This document shows, one piece after another, positions 23,969 to 32,959 of a stretch of 36,102 nucleotides of DNA; positions within the stretch are counted from its first letter, which is position 1; every line of letters begins with the position of its first letter. Location of the stretch: the NCBI GenBank assembly GCA_002342805.1, contig DDQW01000003.1, positions 1 to 36,102 of the forward strand, given 5' to 3'. Made by a program: the position numbers and the translations under genes. This DNA comes from Clostridiales bacterium UBA2432 (GTDB lineage Bacteria > Bacillota > Clostridia > Lachnospirales > Vallitaleaceae). The notes beneath the pieces are model-generated. The model had not been told where the DNA came from and made no database searches. It saw nothing but the letters and a program-made list of their open reading frames with translations.

Positions 23969-24001
23969 AAAAAAATCCCCATCCCAATAAGGGACCGAGA
24001 T
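23969..24001 (-). terminator. pheS T-box intrinsic terminator
   Basis: On the minus strand ATCTCGGTCCC pairs with GGGATGGGGAT (one mismatch) around a TTATT loop and is followed by a run of seven T. It overlaps the T-box antiterminator and so is the OFF state of the leader. Confidence 0.9.
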
Positions 24002-24217
24002 ACGGCGGTACCACCCTTGTTTTCGTATTGACGAACACTTAGGAATCACTTAACGCGTGAATAACGATAGACTTACAAAAGCGTATGCTTCTTCAGTACT
24101 ATGGCTCGTGTGGGAAGTTCAACATATATAGGAACATAAAGACGTTTACAGCCTGTGACGTCTTCTCTCTGGATGAAAATATAAGTTTACTTAAGCACAT
24201 TCATTGCCTTTGACATT
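23969..24217 (-). promoter_or_regulatory. T-box leader of pheS-pheT
   Basis: The minus strand carries the T-box sequence AGGGTGGTACCGCCGTA (24001-24017) and AGAGAG near the 5' end of Stem I. It ends in a terminator immediately before the pheS region. GAACTTCCCAC contains TTC (24114-24116), the likely Phe specifier codon. TGGT would pair with the ACCA end of tRNA-Phe. When uncharged tRNA-Phe accumulates, the antiterminator should form and allow pheST transcription. The assignment of the specifier is by eye; the T-box class is clear. Confidence 0.93.
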
Positions 24218-24223
24218 AATCAT

Positions 24224-24251
24224 ATAATACCATATTCAAAACCAATGTCAA
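24224..24251 (-). promoter_or_regulatory. promoter of the pheST T-box leader
   Basis: A perfect TTGACA -35 (24246-24251) and TATTAT -10 (24224-24229) are separated by 16 bases on the minus strand. The -35 overlaps the stop codon of the upstream unknown gene. Confidence 0.82.
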
Positions 24252-25087
24252 TGCTTTTTTGTGATTTTTGCTTTTGCTATAAAAGCTTCTTCTGTATATT
24301 GAAGTGTTTCTTTATCCGCAGTAATAATATAAAAGAAATAACTAATGCCTTCAATATCATCATAATGAAGATAGATACGTCCAAACCCTTCAATAGCTTC
24401 AAACGATTCTTTATCCCCTAATTGAATCGGTGGCTTTCCATATTGAATGTAGGCCGTATAATCACGTTCATATTCATGCCACATCCCATCCATCTGAATT
24501 GTCGCATCAAAAACGATAAATTCACGTCCATCAATCACCATAACTTCTTCATTATTTTCTATCTTATATTCAAGCTCTGGTTCGATATGGCCAATGCTGC
24601 TATAGACCAGATGTTTTAAGTCAAAATCCGTAATTTTTGTGATTGCTTCTATGTCCGGCTTTTGGTCTGTTCTTAATCCATATATTTCTTCGGAATCTTT
24701 GTAACGAATGGCATATGCGCCATAAAACGTACTATAAAATGGTGAGTTTTGATTATAAAGGCTCGATGCGCCTTGTCTCAAATCAAATGCACCAAAATTA
24801 TAATATATTGTTAAATCTATAGGTTCCCCCATATAACGACTAAAAGCTTTTGAGGCATCGAATGCAATAACAAAAGGAAAATAGTCTTTTTCCCATGTTG
24901 CCAACCCACCCTGAAGTTGTAGCTGAATCTCCTCTTCATATAAAAAAGATTCACGTTCATGCATTTGACTATAGACGAACATGTCGACACAACTTTTTAG
25001 AATAGGAAAAATGGAACTATTTATTAGTAAAAGTGTCAGTGTCACTATAAAAAGTACACTTTTCATCCACTGTTTAAACCAAATCAT
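24248..25087 (-). CDS. membrane-anchored extracytoplasmic protein of unknown function
   Basis: I do not recognise this family. The 279 residues have one hydrophobic N-terminal segment (about 10-31) after a basic start (MIWFKQWMKS), which suggests a signal anchor, then about 245 residues of soluble sequence rich in Tyr, Phe, Asp and Glu, probably beta-rich and outside the membrane. No Cys-containing lipobox, protease motif or repeat is visible. It has its own promoter upstream and ends inside the -35 of the pheST promoter. GAGGAAGAGG lies just before the ATG. It is monocistronic and not clearly linked to its neighbours. Confidence 0.8.
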   Translation of the reverse strand: MIWFKQWMKSVLFIVTLTLLLINSSIFPILKSCVDMFVYSQMHERESFLYEEEIQLQLQGGLATWEKDYFPFVIAFDASKAFSRYMGEPIDLTIYYNFGAFDLRQGASSLYNQNSPFYSTFYGAYAIRYKDSEEIYGLRTDQKPDIEAITKITDFDLKHLVYSSIGHIEPELEYKIENNEEVMVIDGREFIVFDATIQMDGMWHEYERDYTAYIQYGKPPIQLGDKESFEAIEGFGRIYLHYDDIEGISYFFYIITADKETLQYTEEAFIAKAKITKKH

Positions 25088-25117
25088 ATCCTCTTCCTCA
25101 TTTCATTTTATGATTCG

Positions 25118-25147
25118 ATTATATCATCAGAATAGCAGTGGCGTCAA
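25118..25147 (-). promoter_or_regulatory. promoter of the unknown membrane-anchored gene
   Basis: TTGACG (25142-25147) and a perfect TATAAT (25118-25123) are separated by 18 bases on the minus strand, 30 bases before the ATG. Confidence 0.75.
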
Positions 25148-25379
25148 AAAAGAAGAAAAAAAAGAGGATCTCACCCATTTTTGCAAGTTTACACTTCATA
25201 AATTTTAATATTCATTTTACATTTTTTTCATTATATTTTTGTAGTTCTTTATAGAACCACTTTTCTTAAACCCTTATTTTAAAGGGTTTGTTTGGTATTG
25301 ATAGGCATTATCAATTTATATAATTTTTTTAGTTTTCCTTATTTTTGCAACTCATAGATAGATTTCTTTCATTTTTTTA
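25148..25379. other. very AT-rich intergenic stretch upstream of gltB
   Basis: Together with the flanking promoters this gap of 372 bases holds no gene that I can support. It contains a hairpin at 25268-25289 (AAACCCTT pairing with AAGGGTTT, followed by a T-rich stretch on the plus strand) and an inverted repeat at 25297-25315. Homopolymeric T runs dominate the rest. Confidence 0.6.
25297..25315. promoter_or_regulatory. inverted repeat upstream of gltB, candidate operator
   Basis: ATTGATA and TATCAAT form a perfect 7 bp inverted repeat around GGCAT, 65 bases upstream of the gltB -35. The position suits an activator site, but AT-rich dyads also arise by chance. Confidence 0.35.
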
Positions 25380-25408
25380 TTGAATCCATGCTAGCAATAT
25401 GCTATAAT
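25380..25408 (+). promoter_or_regulatory. promoter of gltB-gltD
   Basis: TTGAAT (25380-25385) and a perfect TATAAT (25403-25408) are separated by 17 bases. The start codon lies 52 bases downstream. Confidence 0.85.
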
Positions 25409-25459
25409 CACTACATAGAATAGTTTATAAAAGTTTATTATGAATTAGGAGGAATTATA

Positions 25460-28400
25460 ATGAAGAATTCTTACGGTTTGCCTCCAAAGCAGGGTCTCTA
25501 CGATCCGGTAATGGAAAAAGACAATTGTGGTGTTGGCTTTGTTGCTCACATCAAAGGGCAAAAATCACATAGCATTGTAGAACAAGGTGTACAAATTCTT
25601 GCTAATCTACATCATAGAGGCGCTGTTGGCGCCGATCCAAATACTGGCGACGGGGCAGGTATATTAATCCAAATCCCTCACCAATTTCTTGTGAAAAAAA
25701 CATCTGAACTAGGCTTTGAACTTCCAAATGAAGGCGAATATGGCGTGGGTATGATTTTTTTACCACAAGAGCCCAATGCCCGCTATTTTTGTGAGGGTAT
25801 CTGTGAGCGTGTATTAGATGAAGAAAACCTTCAGCTCATCGGTTGGAGAAATGTGCCTCAAAATATTGAAGCGTGCGGACTAACAGCTGCCGGAACTCGA
25901 CCGGTCGTACATCAACTCTTTATTCATCGTGGCGATTATACCCCCGTTCAGTTCGAACGCAAATTATATATTGTGCGAAAGCTTATTGAAAAGGCTATTC
26001 GCCAAGCAAATCACAAATATACAGAAGCTTTTTATGTATGTAGCCTGTCTTCACAAACAATGATTTATAAAGGACAGCTTCTGGCTTTCCAAATCCCCGA
26101 ATTTTACGAAGACCTCAATGATAAAGACATGGTCAGTGCAATAGCACTTGTTCATCAACGTTATTCGACCAACACATTTCCTTCATGGGATCGTGCTCAA
26201 CCCTTCCGCTATCTGGCACACAATGGCGAAATTAACACACTAAGAGGTAATGTTAATTGGATGAACGCACGTGAAGGAATTTTAGAATCCGATCAATTTG
26301 GTGATGAAATTTCCAAGATTTTTCCAATCATTGAACCGGAGGGTTCTGATTCCGCAAATCTTGACAACGCTTTAGAACTTTTGATTGCTAGTGGAAAATC
26401 CATTGCCCATGCCATGAGTATTTTGATTCCTGAAGCATGGCAAGGTTATGACGCTATGGACGAAGACAAAAAAAGTTATTATGAATATCATGCAGGATTG
26501 ATGGAACCATGGGACGGCCCTGCAGCTGTTGCTTTTACTGACGGAACTCAAATTGGTGCTGTCTTAGACCGTAACGGACTTCGCCCTGCAAGATATGTCA
26601 TCACAAATGATGATTTAGTTGTAATGGCATCTGAAACTGGCGTTATTCCATTTAATAGTGAGCAAGTTATTAAGCGCGGACGCTTAAAACCAGGTCGTAT
26701 GTTCTTAATTGATACCAAAGAAGGACGGATCATCTCTGATGACGAAGTTAAGAAAACCTTAACCAGTCAAAAACCCTATAAAGCTTGGATTGATCGTAAT
26801 AAGCTTACCCTTAACGATTTTGAATTGCCCCATAAGATTATTCCCCTGGGTGAACATCGATTATTACAATATCAAAAAGTATTTGGTTATACTGAAGAAG
26901 AGCTCAAAAAAGTCATCGCTCCAATGGCGACCGTAGGTAAAGAAGCTATTGGTTCAATGGGAAACGACGCTTCTCTTGCTGTACTATCCGAGAAGCCACA
27001 ACTTCTTTACAATTATTTCAAACAACTCTTTGCACAGGTTACCAATCCCCCGATTGATCCGATTCGGGAAAAACTCGTTATGTCAAACATTCAACTCCTC
27101 GGCGATCGTGGCAATCTTCTGGGAGAACTTGACGAAGAAGAAAACATTAACTTTATTGAATTAAAACAGCCCATTCTTAATAATGGAAACTTTGAAAAAC
27201 TTGTACATATTGAGCACAAAGATTTTAGATCGATAAAAATACCTACTTTATATACTGTTACTGAAGGTGGTCAAGGATTAAAAAGAGCCCTTGATAAACT
27301 AAATCAACAAGTCGTTGAAGCCATTGATGAAGGATATAACATTATTATTTTATCCGATCGCGGAACTGAAAAATATGATGCACCTATCCCTAGCTTGTTA
27401 GCTTCAGCCAGTGTCCATCATCATTTAATTCGCAAAAAATTACGAACAAAAGTCGATATTATTTCTGAAACCGGTGACGCACGTGACGTCATGCATATGG
27501 CATTACTTATTGGCTATGGCGTTGATGCCATTAACCCTTATGTTGCACTAGATAGTATTGATAAATTAATCGAATCCAATTTATATGTTGGCGATAGTAA
27601 TATAAACGTTTCTCAAGCACAAGAAAACTATATTAATGCTCTTAGCAATGGTTTATTGAAAATTTATTCAAAGATGGGGATCGGTACACTACAATCCTAT
27701 CATGGCGCTCAAATATTTGAAGCTGTAGGTATTGATTCAGATACTGTAAATACTTATTTTCCAGGTACGGTTTCTCGAATTGAAGGTATTGACCTTGATA
27801 TTATTGCCCAAGAAGTTTCTAAGCGTCATCGTTATGCCTTTAATCCATTTAGAAATCCGTATCCAAATTTGCTTGAAGGTGGCAATATTCAATGGCGTCG
27901 TGGTGGTGAAAATCATCTGTTCAACCCTGATACTATTCATAAATTACAGCATTCATGTCGAACAAATGATTACAGCCTATTTAAAGAATACTCAACATAT
28001 GTTAATCAACAAGCAACACGTTTAAATACAATCCGTGGTTTATTAAAGTTTAAACCATCAACATCCATTTCGATTGATGAAGTCGAACCAATTGAGAACA
28101 TATTAACACGTTTCTCAACCGGTGCTATGTCTTTTGGTTCATTAAGCAAGGAAGCCCATGAAAACCTTGCACGTGCTATGAATCAAATCGGTGGAAAATC
28201 TAATTCCGGTGAAGGTGGCGAATCTAGTGATCGACTGTATGATGATCACACACGTAGTTCCATTAAACAGGTTGCATCCGGCCGTTTCGGAGTTAATGCA
28301 GAGTATTTAGTCAACTGTACTGAACTTCAAATCAAAATGGCTCAAGGCGCAAAACCTGGTGAAGGTGGTCATCTTCCGGGACATAAAGTAACTGAAGCGA

Positions 28401-29983
28401 TTGCCAAGGTGCGTAACTCAACCCCCGGTATTGATTTGATTTCCCCCCCTCCACACCATGATATTTATTCCATTGAAGATTTAGCGCAATTGATTTATGA
28501 CCTTAAAAACATTAATCCAGATGCACGAATCAATGTTAAGCTGGTCTCTGAAGTTGGTGTGGGTACAGTCGCAACAGGTGTATCTAAAGCACATGCAGAT
28601 GTCGTTCTTATCTCCGGCCATGATGGCGGTACAGGTGCCGCTCCCATAAGTTCAATCAAGTATGCCGGACTTCCATGGGAACTGGGTCTAGCTGAAACAC
28701 AACAAACACTTCTCATGAACGATTTACGAGGTCGTATTGTTGTTCAAACCGACGGTCAACTTAAAACCGGTCGCGATGTTGCCATTGCAGCACTCCTTGG
28801 CGCTGAAGAATTTGGCTTTGCAACTGCCGCCTTAGTGGTTAGTGGGTGTATCATGATGCGAAAATGCCAAAATAACACCTGTCCCGTTGGTGTTGCAACA
28901 CAAGATCCTGAACTTCGAAAGAATTTTGTCGGAAAACCCGAACATGTTATCAACTTCTTTACCTTTATTGCTCAAGAACTTCGCGAATATATGGCAGAAC
29001 TTGGCTTTAGAAGTATTGAAGAAATGGTTGGTCGTGTTGATTTATTAGAACCAAATAAAGATGTACTAAACTGGAAATCATCCAAAATTGACTTCAGTAA
29101 AATACTCTACAATCCCGAACTTCCAAAACGTATTGCACGGCGCTGTATTGCAAAGCAAGATCATGGACTGGATACAATTCTAGACCGTACACTCATCGCA
29201 GATGCAAAAGGAGCTCTTGAAAACGGTCTTAAAATACAAAACACCTACCCTATTCGTAATATCCATCGAACAGTTGGTGCTATGCTTGCCGGTGAAATTA
29301 CCAAGAAAACAAAGGGCAAATTCTTACCTGAAGACACTATTCATTATAAATTCGAGGGTTCTGCCGGTCAATCCTTTGGCTGTTTTGCAACACCGGGTAT
29401 GACCTTTGAACTTGAAGGTGATTGTAATGACTATATGGGTAAAGGATTATCCGGTGGCAAGCTTATTGTCTATCCACCAAAAGATGCACGTTTTATCCCT
29501 GAAGAAAATATAATTGTCGGAAACACTCTCCTCTACGGAGCAACTTCAGGAGAAGTTTATATTAACGGTATTGCAGGCGAACGTTTTGCCGTTCGTAATT
29601 CCGGTGCCAAGGCAGTTGTTGAAGGTGTCGGCGATCATGGTTGTGAATACATGACAGGTGGTCTTGCTGTTATCCTCGGAAAAACCGGACGAAACTTCGG
29701 TGCCGGTATGAGTGGCGGTATTGCTTATGTTTTTGATGAAATCGGTGATTTCTCAGATAAACATTGCAATCAACAAATTGTTATCAATGAAAAATTGACA
29801 GATACAGAAGATGTTCAAGAGCTTCGAACATTAATAGAAAATCACTATAAATATACCAATAGTAGCAAAGCCAAAGAGATTCTTGACCATTTTGATAGTT
29901 ACTTACCAAAGTTTGTTAAAGTCATTTCACCGGCTTACAAAAAAATACTCAAAGAAAACGCAGCTAAAGCTGCTACAGTTTAG
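25460..29983 (+). CDS. gltB: glutamate synthase large subunit
   Basis: GltB converts glutamine and 2-oxoglutarate into two glutamates, using electrons passed from GltD. The N-terminal class II glutaminase domain starts after a 22-residue propeptide at C23 (DNCGVGFVAHI), the nucleophile exposed after cleavage, and includes RYSTNTFPSWDRAQPFR and HNGEINTLRGN. The central domain follows, then the FMN barrel (GAMSFGSLSKEAHE, GGKSNSGEGGE, SGHDGGTGAAP) and the 3Fe-4S cluster Cys in CIMMRKCQNNTCPVG (about 1130-1144). The C-terminal beta-helix is rich in Gly. At 1507 residues it is full length. GGAGG precedes the ATG, and gltD follows 11 bases later. Confidence 0.98.
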   Translation: MKNSYGLPPKQGLYDPVMEKDNCGVGFVAHIKGQKSHSIVEQGVQILANLHHRGAVGADPNTGDGAGILIQIPHQFLVKKTSELGFELPNEGEYGVGMIFLPQEPNARYFCEGICERVLDEENLQLIGWRNVPQNIEACGLTAAGTRPVVHQLFIHRGDYTPVQFERKLYIVRKLIEKAIRQANHKYTEAFYVCSLSSQTMIYKGQLLAFQIPEFYEDLNDKDMVSAIALVHQRYSTNTFPSWDRAQPFRYLAHNGEINTLRGNVNWMNAREGILESDQFGDEISKIFPIIEPEGSDSANLDNALELLIASGKSIAHAMSILIPEAWQGYDAMDEDKKSYYEYHAGLMEPWDGPAAVAFTDGTQIGAVLDRNGLRPARYVITNDDLVVMASETGVIPFNSEQVIKRGRLKPGRMFLIDTKEGRIISDDEVKKTLTSQKPYKAWIDRNKLTLNDFELPHKIIPLGEHRLLQYQKVFGYTEEELKKVIAPMATVGKEAIGSMGNDASLAVLSEKPQLLYNYFKQLFAQVTNPPIDPIREKLVMSNIQLLGDRGNLLGELDEEENINFIELKQPILNNGNFEKLVHIEHKDFRSIKIPTLYTVTEGGQGLKRALDKLNQQVVEAIDEGYNIIILSDRGTEKYDAPIPSLLASASVHHHLIRKKLRTKVDIISETGDARDVMHMALLIGYGVDAINPYVALDSIDKLIESNLYVGDSNINVSQAQENYINALSNGLLKIYSKMGIGTLQSYHGAQIFEAVGIDSDTVNTYFPGTVSRIEGIDLDIIAQEVSKRHRYAFNPFRNPYPNLLEGGNIQWRRGGENHLFNPDTIHKLQHSCRTNDYSLFKEYSTYVNQQATRLNTIRGLLKFKPSTSISIDEVEPIENILTRFSTGAMSFGSLSKEAHENLARAMNQIGGKSNSGEGGESSDRLYDDHTRSSIKQVASGRFGVNAEYLVNCTELQIKMAQGAKPGEGGHLPGHKVTEAIAKVRNSTPGIDLISPPPHHDIYSIEDLAQLIYDLKNINPDARINVKLVSEVGVGTVATGVSKAHADVVLISGHDGGTGAAPISSIKYAGLPWELGLAETQQTLLMNDLRGRIVVQTDGQLKTGRDVAIAALLGAEEFGFATAALVVSGCIMMRKCQNNTCPVGVATQDPELRKNFVGKPEHVINFFTFIAQELREYMAELGFRSIEEMVGRVDLLEPNKDVLNWKSSKIDFSKILYNPELPKRIARRCIAKQDHGLDTILDRTLIADAKGALENGLKIQNTYPIRNIHRTVGAMLAGEITKKTKGKFLPEDTIHYKFEGSAGQSFGCFATPGMTFELEGDCNDYMGKGLSGGKLIVYPPKDARFIPEENIIVGNTLLYGATSGEVYINGIAGERFAVRNSGAKAVVEGVGDHGCEYMTGGLAVILGKTGRNFGAGMSGGIAYVFDEIGDFSDKHCNQQIVINEKLTDTEDVQELRTLIENHYKYTNSSKAKEILDHFDSYLPKFVKVISPAYKKILKENAAKAATV

Positions 29984-29994
29984 GAGGTGACAAC

Positions 29995-31464
29995 ATGGGA
30001 AAACTAACCGGATTCAAAGAATTTAAACGTCAGAACGGTTCATATCGCGAGGAAAATGAACGTGTTGCGCACTGGAGTGACATATATATTCCACAAGACA
30101 GCGAAGGAATAAAGACACAAGCTGCCCGATGTATGGATTGTGGTATACCTTTCTGCAGTTCTGGTTGTCCATTAGGTAATATTATTCCGGATTTTAATGA
30201 TCTCGTTTACAATGATCAATGGAAAAAAGCTTTACAAGTCCTGCATACGACAAACAACTTCCCTGAATTCACCGGAAAGATTTGTCCTGCACCTTGCGAA
30301 AGTGCCTGCGTTCTTGGTCTCATTGATGATCCGATTGCCATTGAAGATATTGAACTTGCTATTGTTGAGCGCGGCTGGGAAGAAGGTTGGATAAAACCCC
30401 AACCTCCGGCAATACGAACGAATAAGTCGATTGCCGTTGTTGGTTCAGGCCCTTCCGGAATGGCAGCTGCACAGCAGTTAGCTCGGGTTGGACATAAAGT
30501 AACACTTTTTGAACGCAATGAAGCTATTGGAGGCGCAATGCGATTTGGTGTCCCTGATTATAAGCTTCCAAAAACCTTTATCGAACGTCGTGTTGAACAA
30601 ATGAAAGCCGAAGGCGTGATTATCAAAACAAGCACTAACGTTGGCCAAGATATTACAGCTGATGATTTAAAAAATACATTTGATGCCATTTGCTTAACTG
30701 GTGGATCAACAGAGCCACGCGACCTAACTATTTCAGGACGCGAGTTAAAAGGTATATATTTTGCAATGGACTTCTTGCCACAATCAAATCGTCGAGTTTC
30801 AGATCTTCCTGTTAAGCCCGATTTTGATATTACTGCAAAAGGAAAAAAAGTTGTTGTCATCGGTGGAGGAGATACCGGTTCAGACTGTATCGGAACCTCA
30901 CTACGTCAAGGCGCTAGTGAAGTAACTCAACTTGAATTGTTGCCAATGCCTCCAAAAGAAAGGGATAATTCCCAGCCTTGGCCAGTATTCCCACGCTTAT
31001 ATAAGACCAGTACATCACATAAGGAAGCAATGGCCACCTTAGGACATGATATACGTCTTTTCTCCATCGGAACCAAAGAATTTATCAGTGACGGAAATGG
31101 AAATGTATCCGCACTGCGTTGTGTTAAACTTAACTGGATAATGCCGGAAGACGGTTCTAGACCCATCATGGAAGAAATTCCCGATTCAGAGTTTCTTATT
31201 GAAGCAGATCTTATATTATTTGCTATGGGCTTTTTACATCCGGAACATACTGGACTTTTAGATGATCTTGGTGTCGATTATGATCCACGGGGAAATGTGG
31301 CAACAGATCAGAGCTTTAAAACTTCGATTGACAAGGTTTTTGCTGCCGGTGATATGCGAAGAGGCCAATCCCTTGTCGTACATGCAATTGCTGAAGGACG
31401 AAAACTGGCTAAAGAGGTGGATGAATATCTGATGGGCGAAACATTTTTACGATGCCCTGAATAA
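29995..31464 (+). CDS. gltD: glutamate synthase small subunit (NADPH)
   Basis: GltD takes electrons from NADPH through FAD and Fe-S clusters to GltB. The N-terminal cluster region has CMDCGIPFCSSGCPLGNIIP and CPAPCESACVLG. The FAD site is AVVGSGPSGMAAAQQLA with IGGAMRFGVPDYKLPK, the NADPH site VVVIGGGDTGSDCIG, and a second FAD contact lies near VFAAGDMRRGQSLVVHAI. The 489 residues are standard. GGAGGTGACAAC leads to the ATG. The pair ends at a strong terminator. Confidence 0.97.
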   Translation: MGKLTGFKEFKRQNGSYREENERVAHWSDIYIPQDSEGIKTQAARCMDCGIPFCSSGCPLGNIIPDFNDLVYNDQWKKALQVLHTTNNFPEFTGKICPAPCESACVLGLIDDPIAIEDIELAIVERGWEEGWIKPQPPAIRTNKSIAVVGSGPSGMAAAQQLARVGHKVTLFERNEAIGGAMRFGVPDYKLPKTFIERRVEQMKAEGVIIKTSTNVGQDITADDLKNTFDAICLTGGSTEPRDLTISGRELKGIYFAMDFLPQSNRRVSDLPVKPDFDITAKGKKVVVIGGGDTGSDCIGTSLRQGASEVTQLELLPMPPKERDNSQPWPVFPRLYKTSTSHKEAMATLGHDIRLFSIGTKEFISDGNGNVSALRCVKLNWIMPEDGSRPIMEEIPDSEFLIEADLILFAMGFLHPEHTGLLDDLGVDYDPRGNVATDQSFKTSIDKVFAAGDMRRGQSLVVHAIAEGRKLAKEVDEYLMGETFLRCPE

Positions 31465-31481
31465 ATATTAAAGACAAATAC

Positions 31482-31527
31482 AAAAAAGGAGCTTTCGTTT
31501 TAAATTATTGCGAACAGCTCCTTTTTT
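31482..31527. terminator. bidirectional terminator after gltD and the aldo/keto reductase
   Basis: AAAAAAGGAGCT pairs with AGCTCCTTTTTT, with TTCG and CGAA extending the stem inside a loop of about 13 bases. T runs on both strands serve gltD (plus) and the reductase gene (minus). Confidence 0.9.
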
Positions 31528-31533
31528 ATATGT

Positions 31534-32694
31534 CTATTTTTCCATTACGGCTACAACGTCTCTTAATTTTTCAGGTATGGGTATGTTTTGTGGGCATTGT
31601 GGCACACACGCTCCACACTCAACGCAAATTGACGCTTTTTCATCATCGGGCATATTTTGATATTGCTTCATCTGCCCTTCTTTTAAAGAAGGATCATCAA
31701 AGAGATTATATTCATTATATCGCGCAAAGTTTCCTGGAATATTAACACCATACGGGCATGGCATGCAATATTCGCACCCTGTACAGTCAACTTTTATTCG
31801 ATCTCTAAAAATAGTTTTTGCTCGATTCATAATATCTTTTTCTTCTTCTGTAAATGAATTCGGATATCCCTCTTCTGCAATTTCCATGTTTTCTATAACT
31901 TGATCTAATGTGGACATTCCACTCAGCACAACATGAGTTTCTGCTTGTTCCCATATCCATCGCAAGGCCCATTTTGCAGGTGTTTTTTTATTGTCGGCTT
32001 CATCAAATGCAGCTTGTACCGCATCCGGTATACTACGCACGAGATTACCGCCACGTAATGGTTCCATAATAACAATCCCTAAATCCCTAGCTACTGCGTA
32101 ATCTAGACCCTCTTTACCTGCCTGATATTCTTCATCAATATAATTATATTGAATCTGACAAAAGGACCAATCATAATCATCCACAATACGTTTAAAGGTA
32201 TCTAACTTATCATGAAAGGAAAATCCGGCATATCGTATTCGACCATCCTTGATTGCCGTGTCTAGGAACTCACCAATGCCTAATTTCATTAAGTTATCCC
32301 ACCGCGCACTATCTAATGCATGTACCAAGTAAAAATCGATATGATCGGTCTCTAAGCGCTTTAACTGACGATTCAAATAATAGTCCATGTCCTCCCGTGT
32401 TTCAATTAGCCAACTTGGCAATTTCGTCGCCAAATGTACTTTCTCGCGATAACCATTTTTTAAGGCTTTAGCCACTAGGGGTTCACTCATTCCACCATCT
32501 TTTCCCCCGTCGCCATGATAAGGATATGCTGTATCCACATAATTAAGTCCACGGTCAATGGCGTAATGCATCATTTCAATTGATTTTTCTTCATCAATCT
32601 GCCTTGAATCTTGGCCTATAAGCGGAAAACGCATACACCCAAAGCCTAAAATCGATACTTTTTCTCCTGTTTTTCCAAATTTCCTATATAACAT
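31534..32694 (-). CDS. aldo/keto reductase with C-terminal 4Fe-4S ferredoxin domain
   Basis: Residues 1 to about 285 form an aldo/keto reductase barrel: ILGFGCMRFPL at the start, the catalytic Asp-Tyr in NYVDTAYPYHG, Lys in HLATKLPSW and His in DFYLVHALD. The C-terminal region carries two clusters of Cys, CTGCEYCMPCPYGVNI and CVECGACVPQCPQNI, like a 2[4Fe-4S] ferredoxin. This fused family is common in Clostridia; the substrate and the electron route are unknown. AGGAGG lies before the ATG. Single-gene unit, with a promoter whose long spacer holds a dyad, suggesting a MerR-type activator. Confidence 0.95.
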   Translation of the reverse strand: MLYRKFGKTGEKVSILGFGCMRFPLIGQDSRQIDEEKSIEMMHYAIDRGLNYVDTAYPYHGDGGKDGGMSEPLVAKALKNGYREKVHLATKLPSWLIETREDMDYYLNRQLKRLETDHIDFYLVHALDSARWDNLMKLGIGEFLDTAIKDGRIRYAGFSFHDKLDTFKRIVDDYDWSFCQIQYNYIDEEYQAGKEGLDYAVARDLGIVIMEPLRGGNLVRSIPDAVQAAFDEADNKKTPAKWALRWIWEQAETHVVLSGMSTLDQVIENMEIAEEGYPNSFTEEEKDIMNRAKTIFRDRIKVDCTGCEYCMPCPYGVNIPGNFARYNEYNLFDDPSLKEGQMKQYQNMPDDEKASICVECGACVPQCPQNIPIPEKLRDVVAVMEK

Positions 32695-32744
32695 AAAAAC
32701 CTCCTAGATAAAATTTGATAATTGTTAGATTATTTATTACCTTA

Positions 32745-32775
32745 ATTATAGCTGTTAAAGTATACTTCAAGTCAA
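32745..32775 (-). promoter_or_regulatory. promoter with 19 bp spacer and internal dyad (MerR-type) for the aldo/keto reductase
   Basis: On the minus strand TTGACT (32770-32775) and a perfect TATAAT (32745-32750) are 19 bases apart, too far for plain SigA use. The spacer holds the 16-base dyad TTGAAGTATACTTTAA (32755-32770; one mismatch pair). This is the layout of promoters opened by MerR-family activators, which twist the DNA to shorten the spacer. No MerR gene is in the window. Confidence 0.7.
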
Positions 32776-32814
32776 GAGATTCTAGAAAATTCAGCATAAA
32801 TTCAAGGAAAAGCC

Positions 32815-32843
32815 TAGTCAAATTGTTAAATTTTTGATAAAAT
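32815..32843 (+). promoter_or_regulatory. candidate promoter of the NifU-like/GGGtGRT pair
   Basis: TAGTCA (32815-32820) and TAAAAT (32838-32843) are separated by 17 bases. It is an imperfect SigA promoter; the predicted start is near 32850. Confidence 0.55.
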
Positions 32844-32849
32844 AGAGCA

Positions 32850-32940
32850 GTATGTGTCGCAAAATCGCATACAAGAAAACATTACGGTTTTTTCACCGAT
32901 GATTTTTTCGGTGTGGAATAAAATATAAGCGTTCATTAGA
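32850..32940 (+). promoter_or_regulatory. structured 5' leader of the NifU-like gene
   Basis: The leader of about 110 bases can form a hairpin at its 5' end (GTATG...CATAC, 32850-32872). It also has two competing stems: CGGT (32885-32888) with ACCG (32895-32898), or CACCGA (32894-32899) with TCGGTG (32908-32913). The shared ACCG makes them mutually exclusive. No U run follows, so it is not a plain terminator. I do not recognise a known riboswitch class. Confidence 0.4.
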
Positions 32941-32959
32941 AGGAAGGAGAACCATCAAA

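Noticed and set aside
24001..24120. A small gene in the region upstream of pheS
   Set aside because: The sequence is explained by the T-box leader and terminator.
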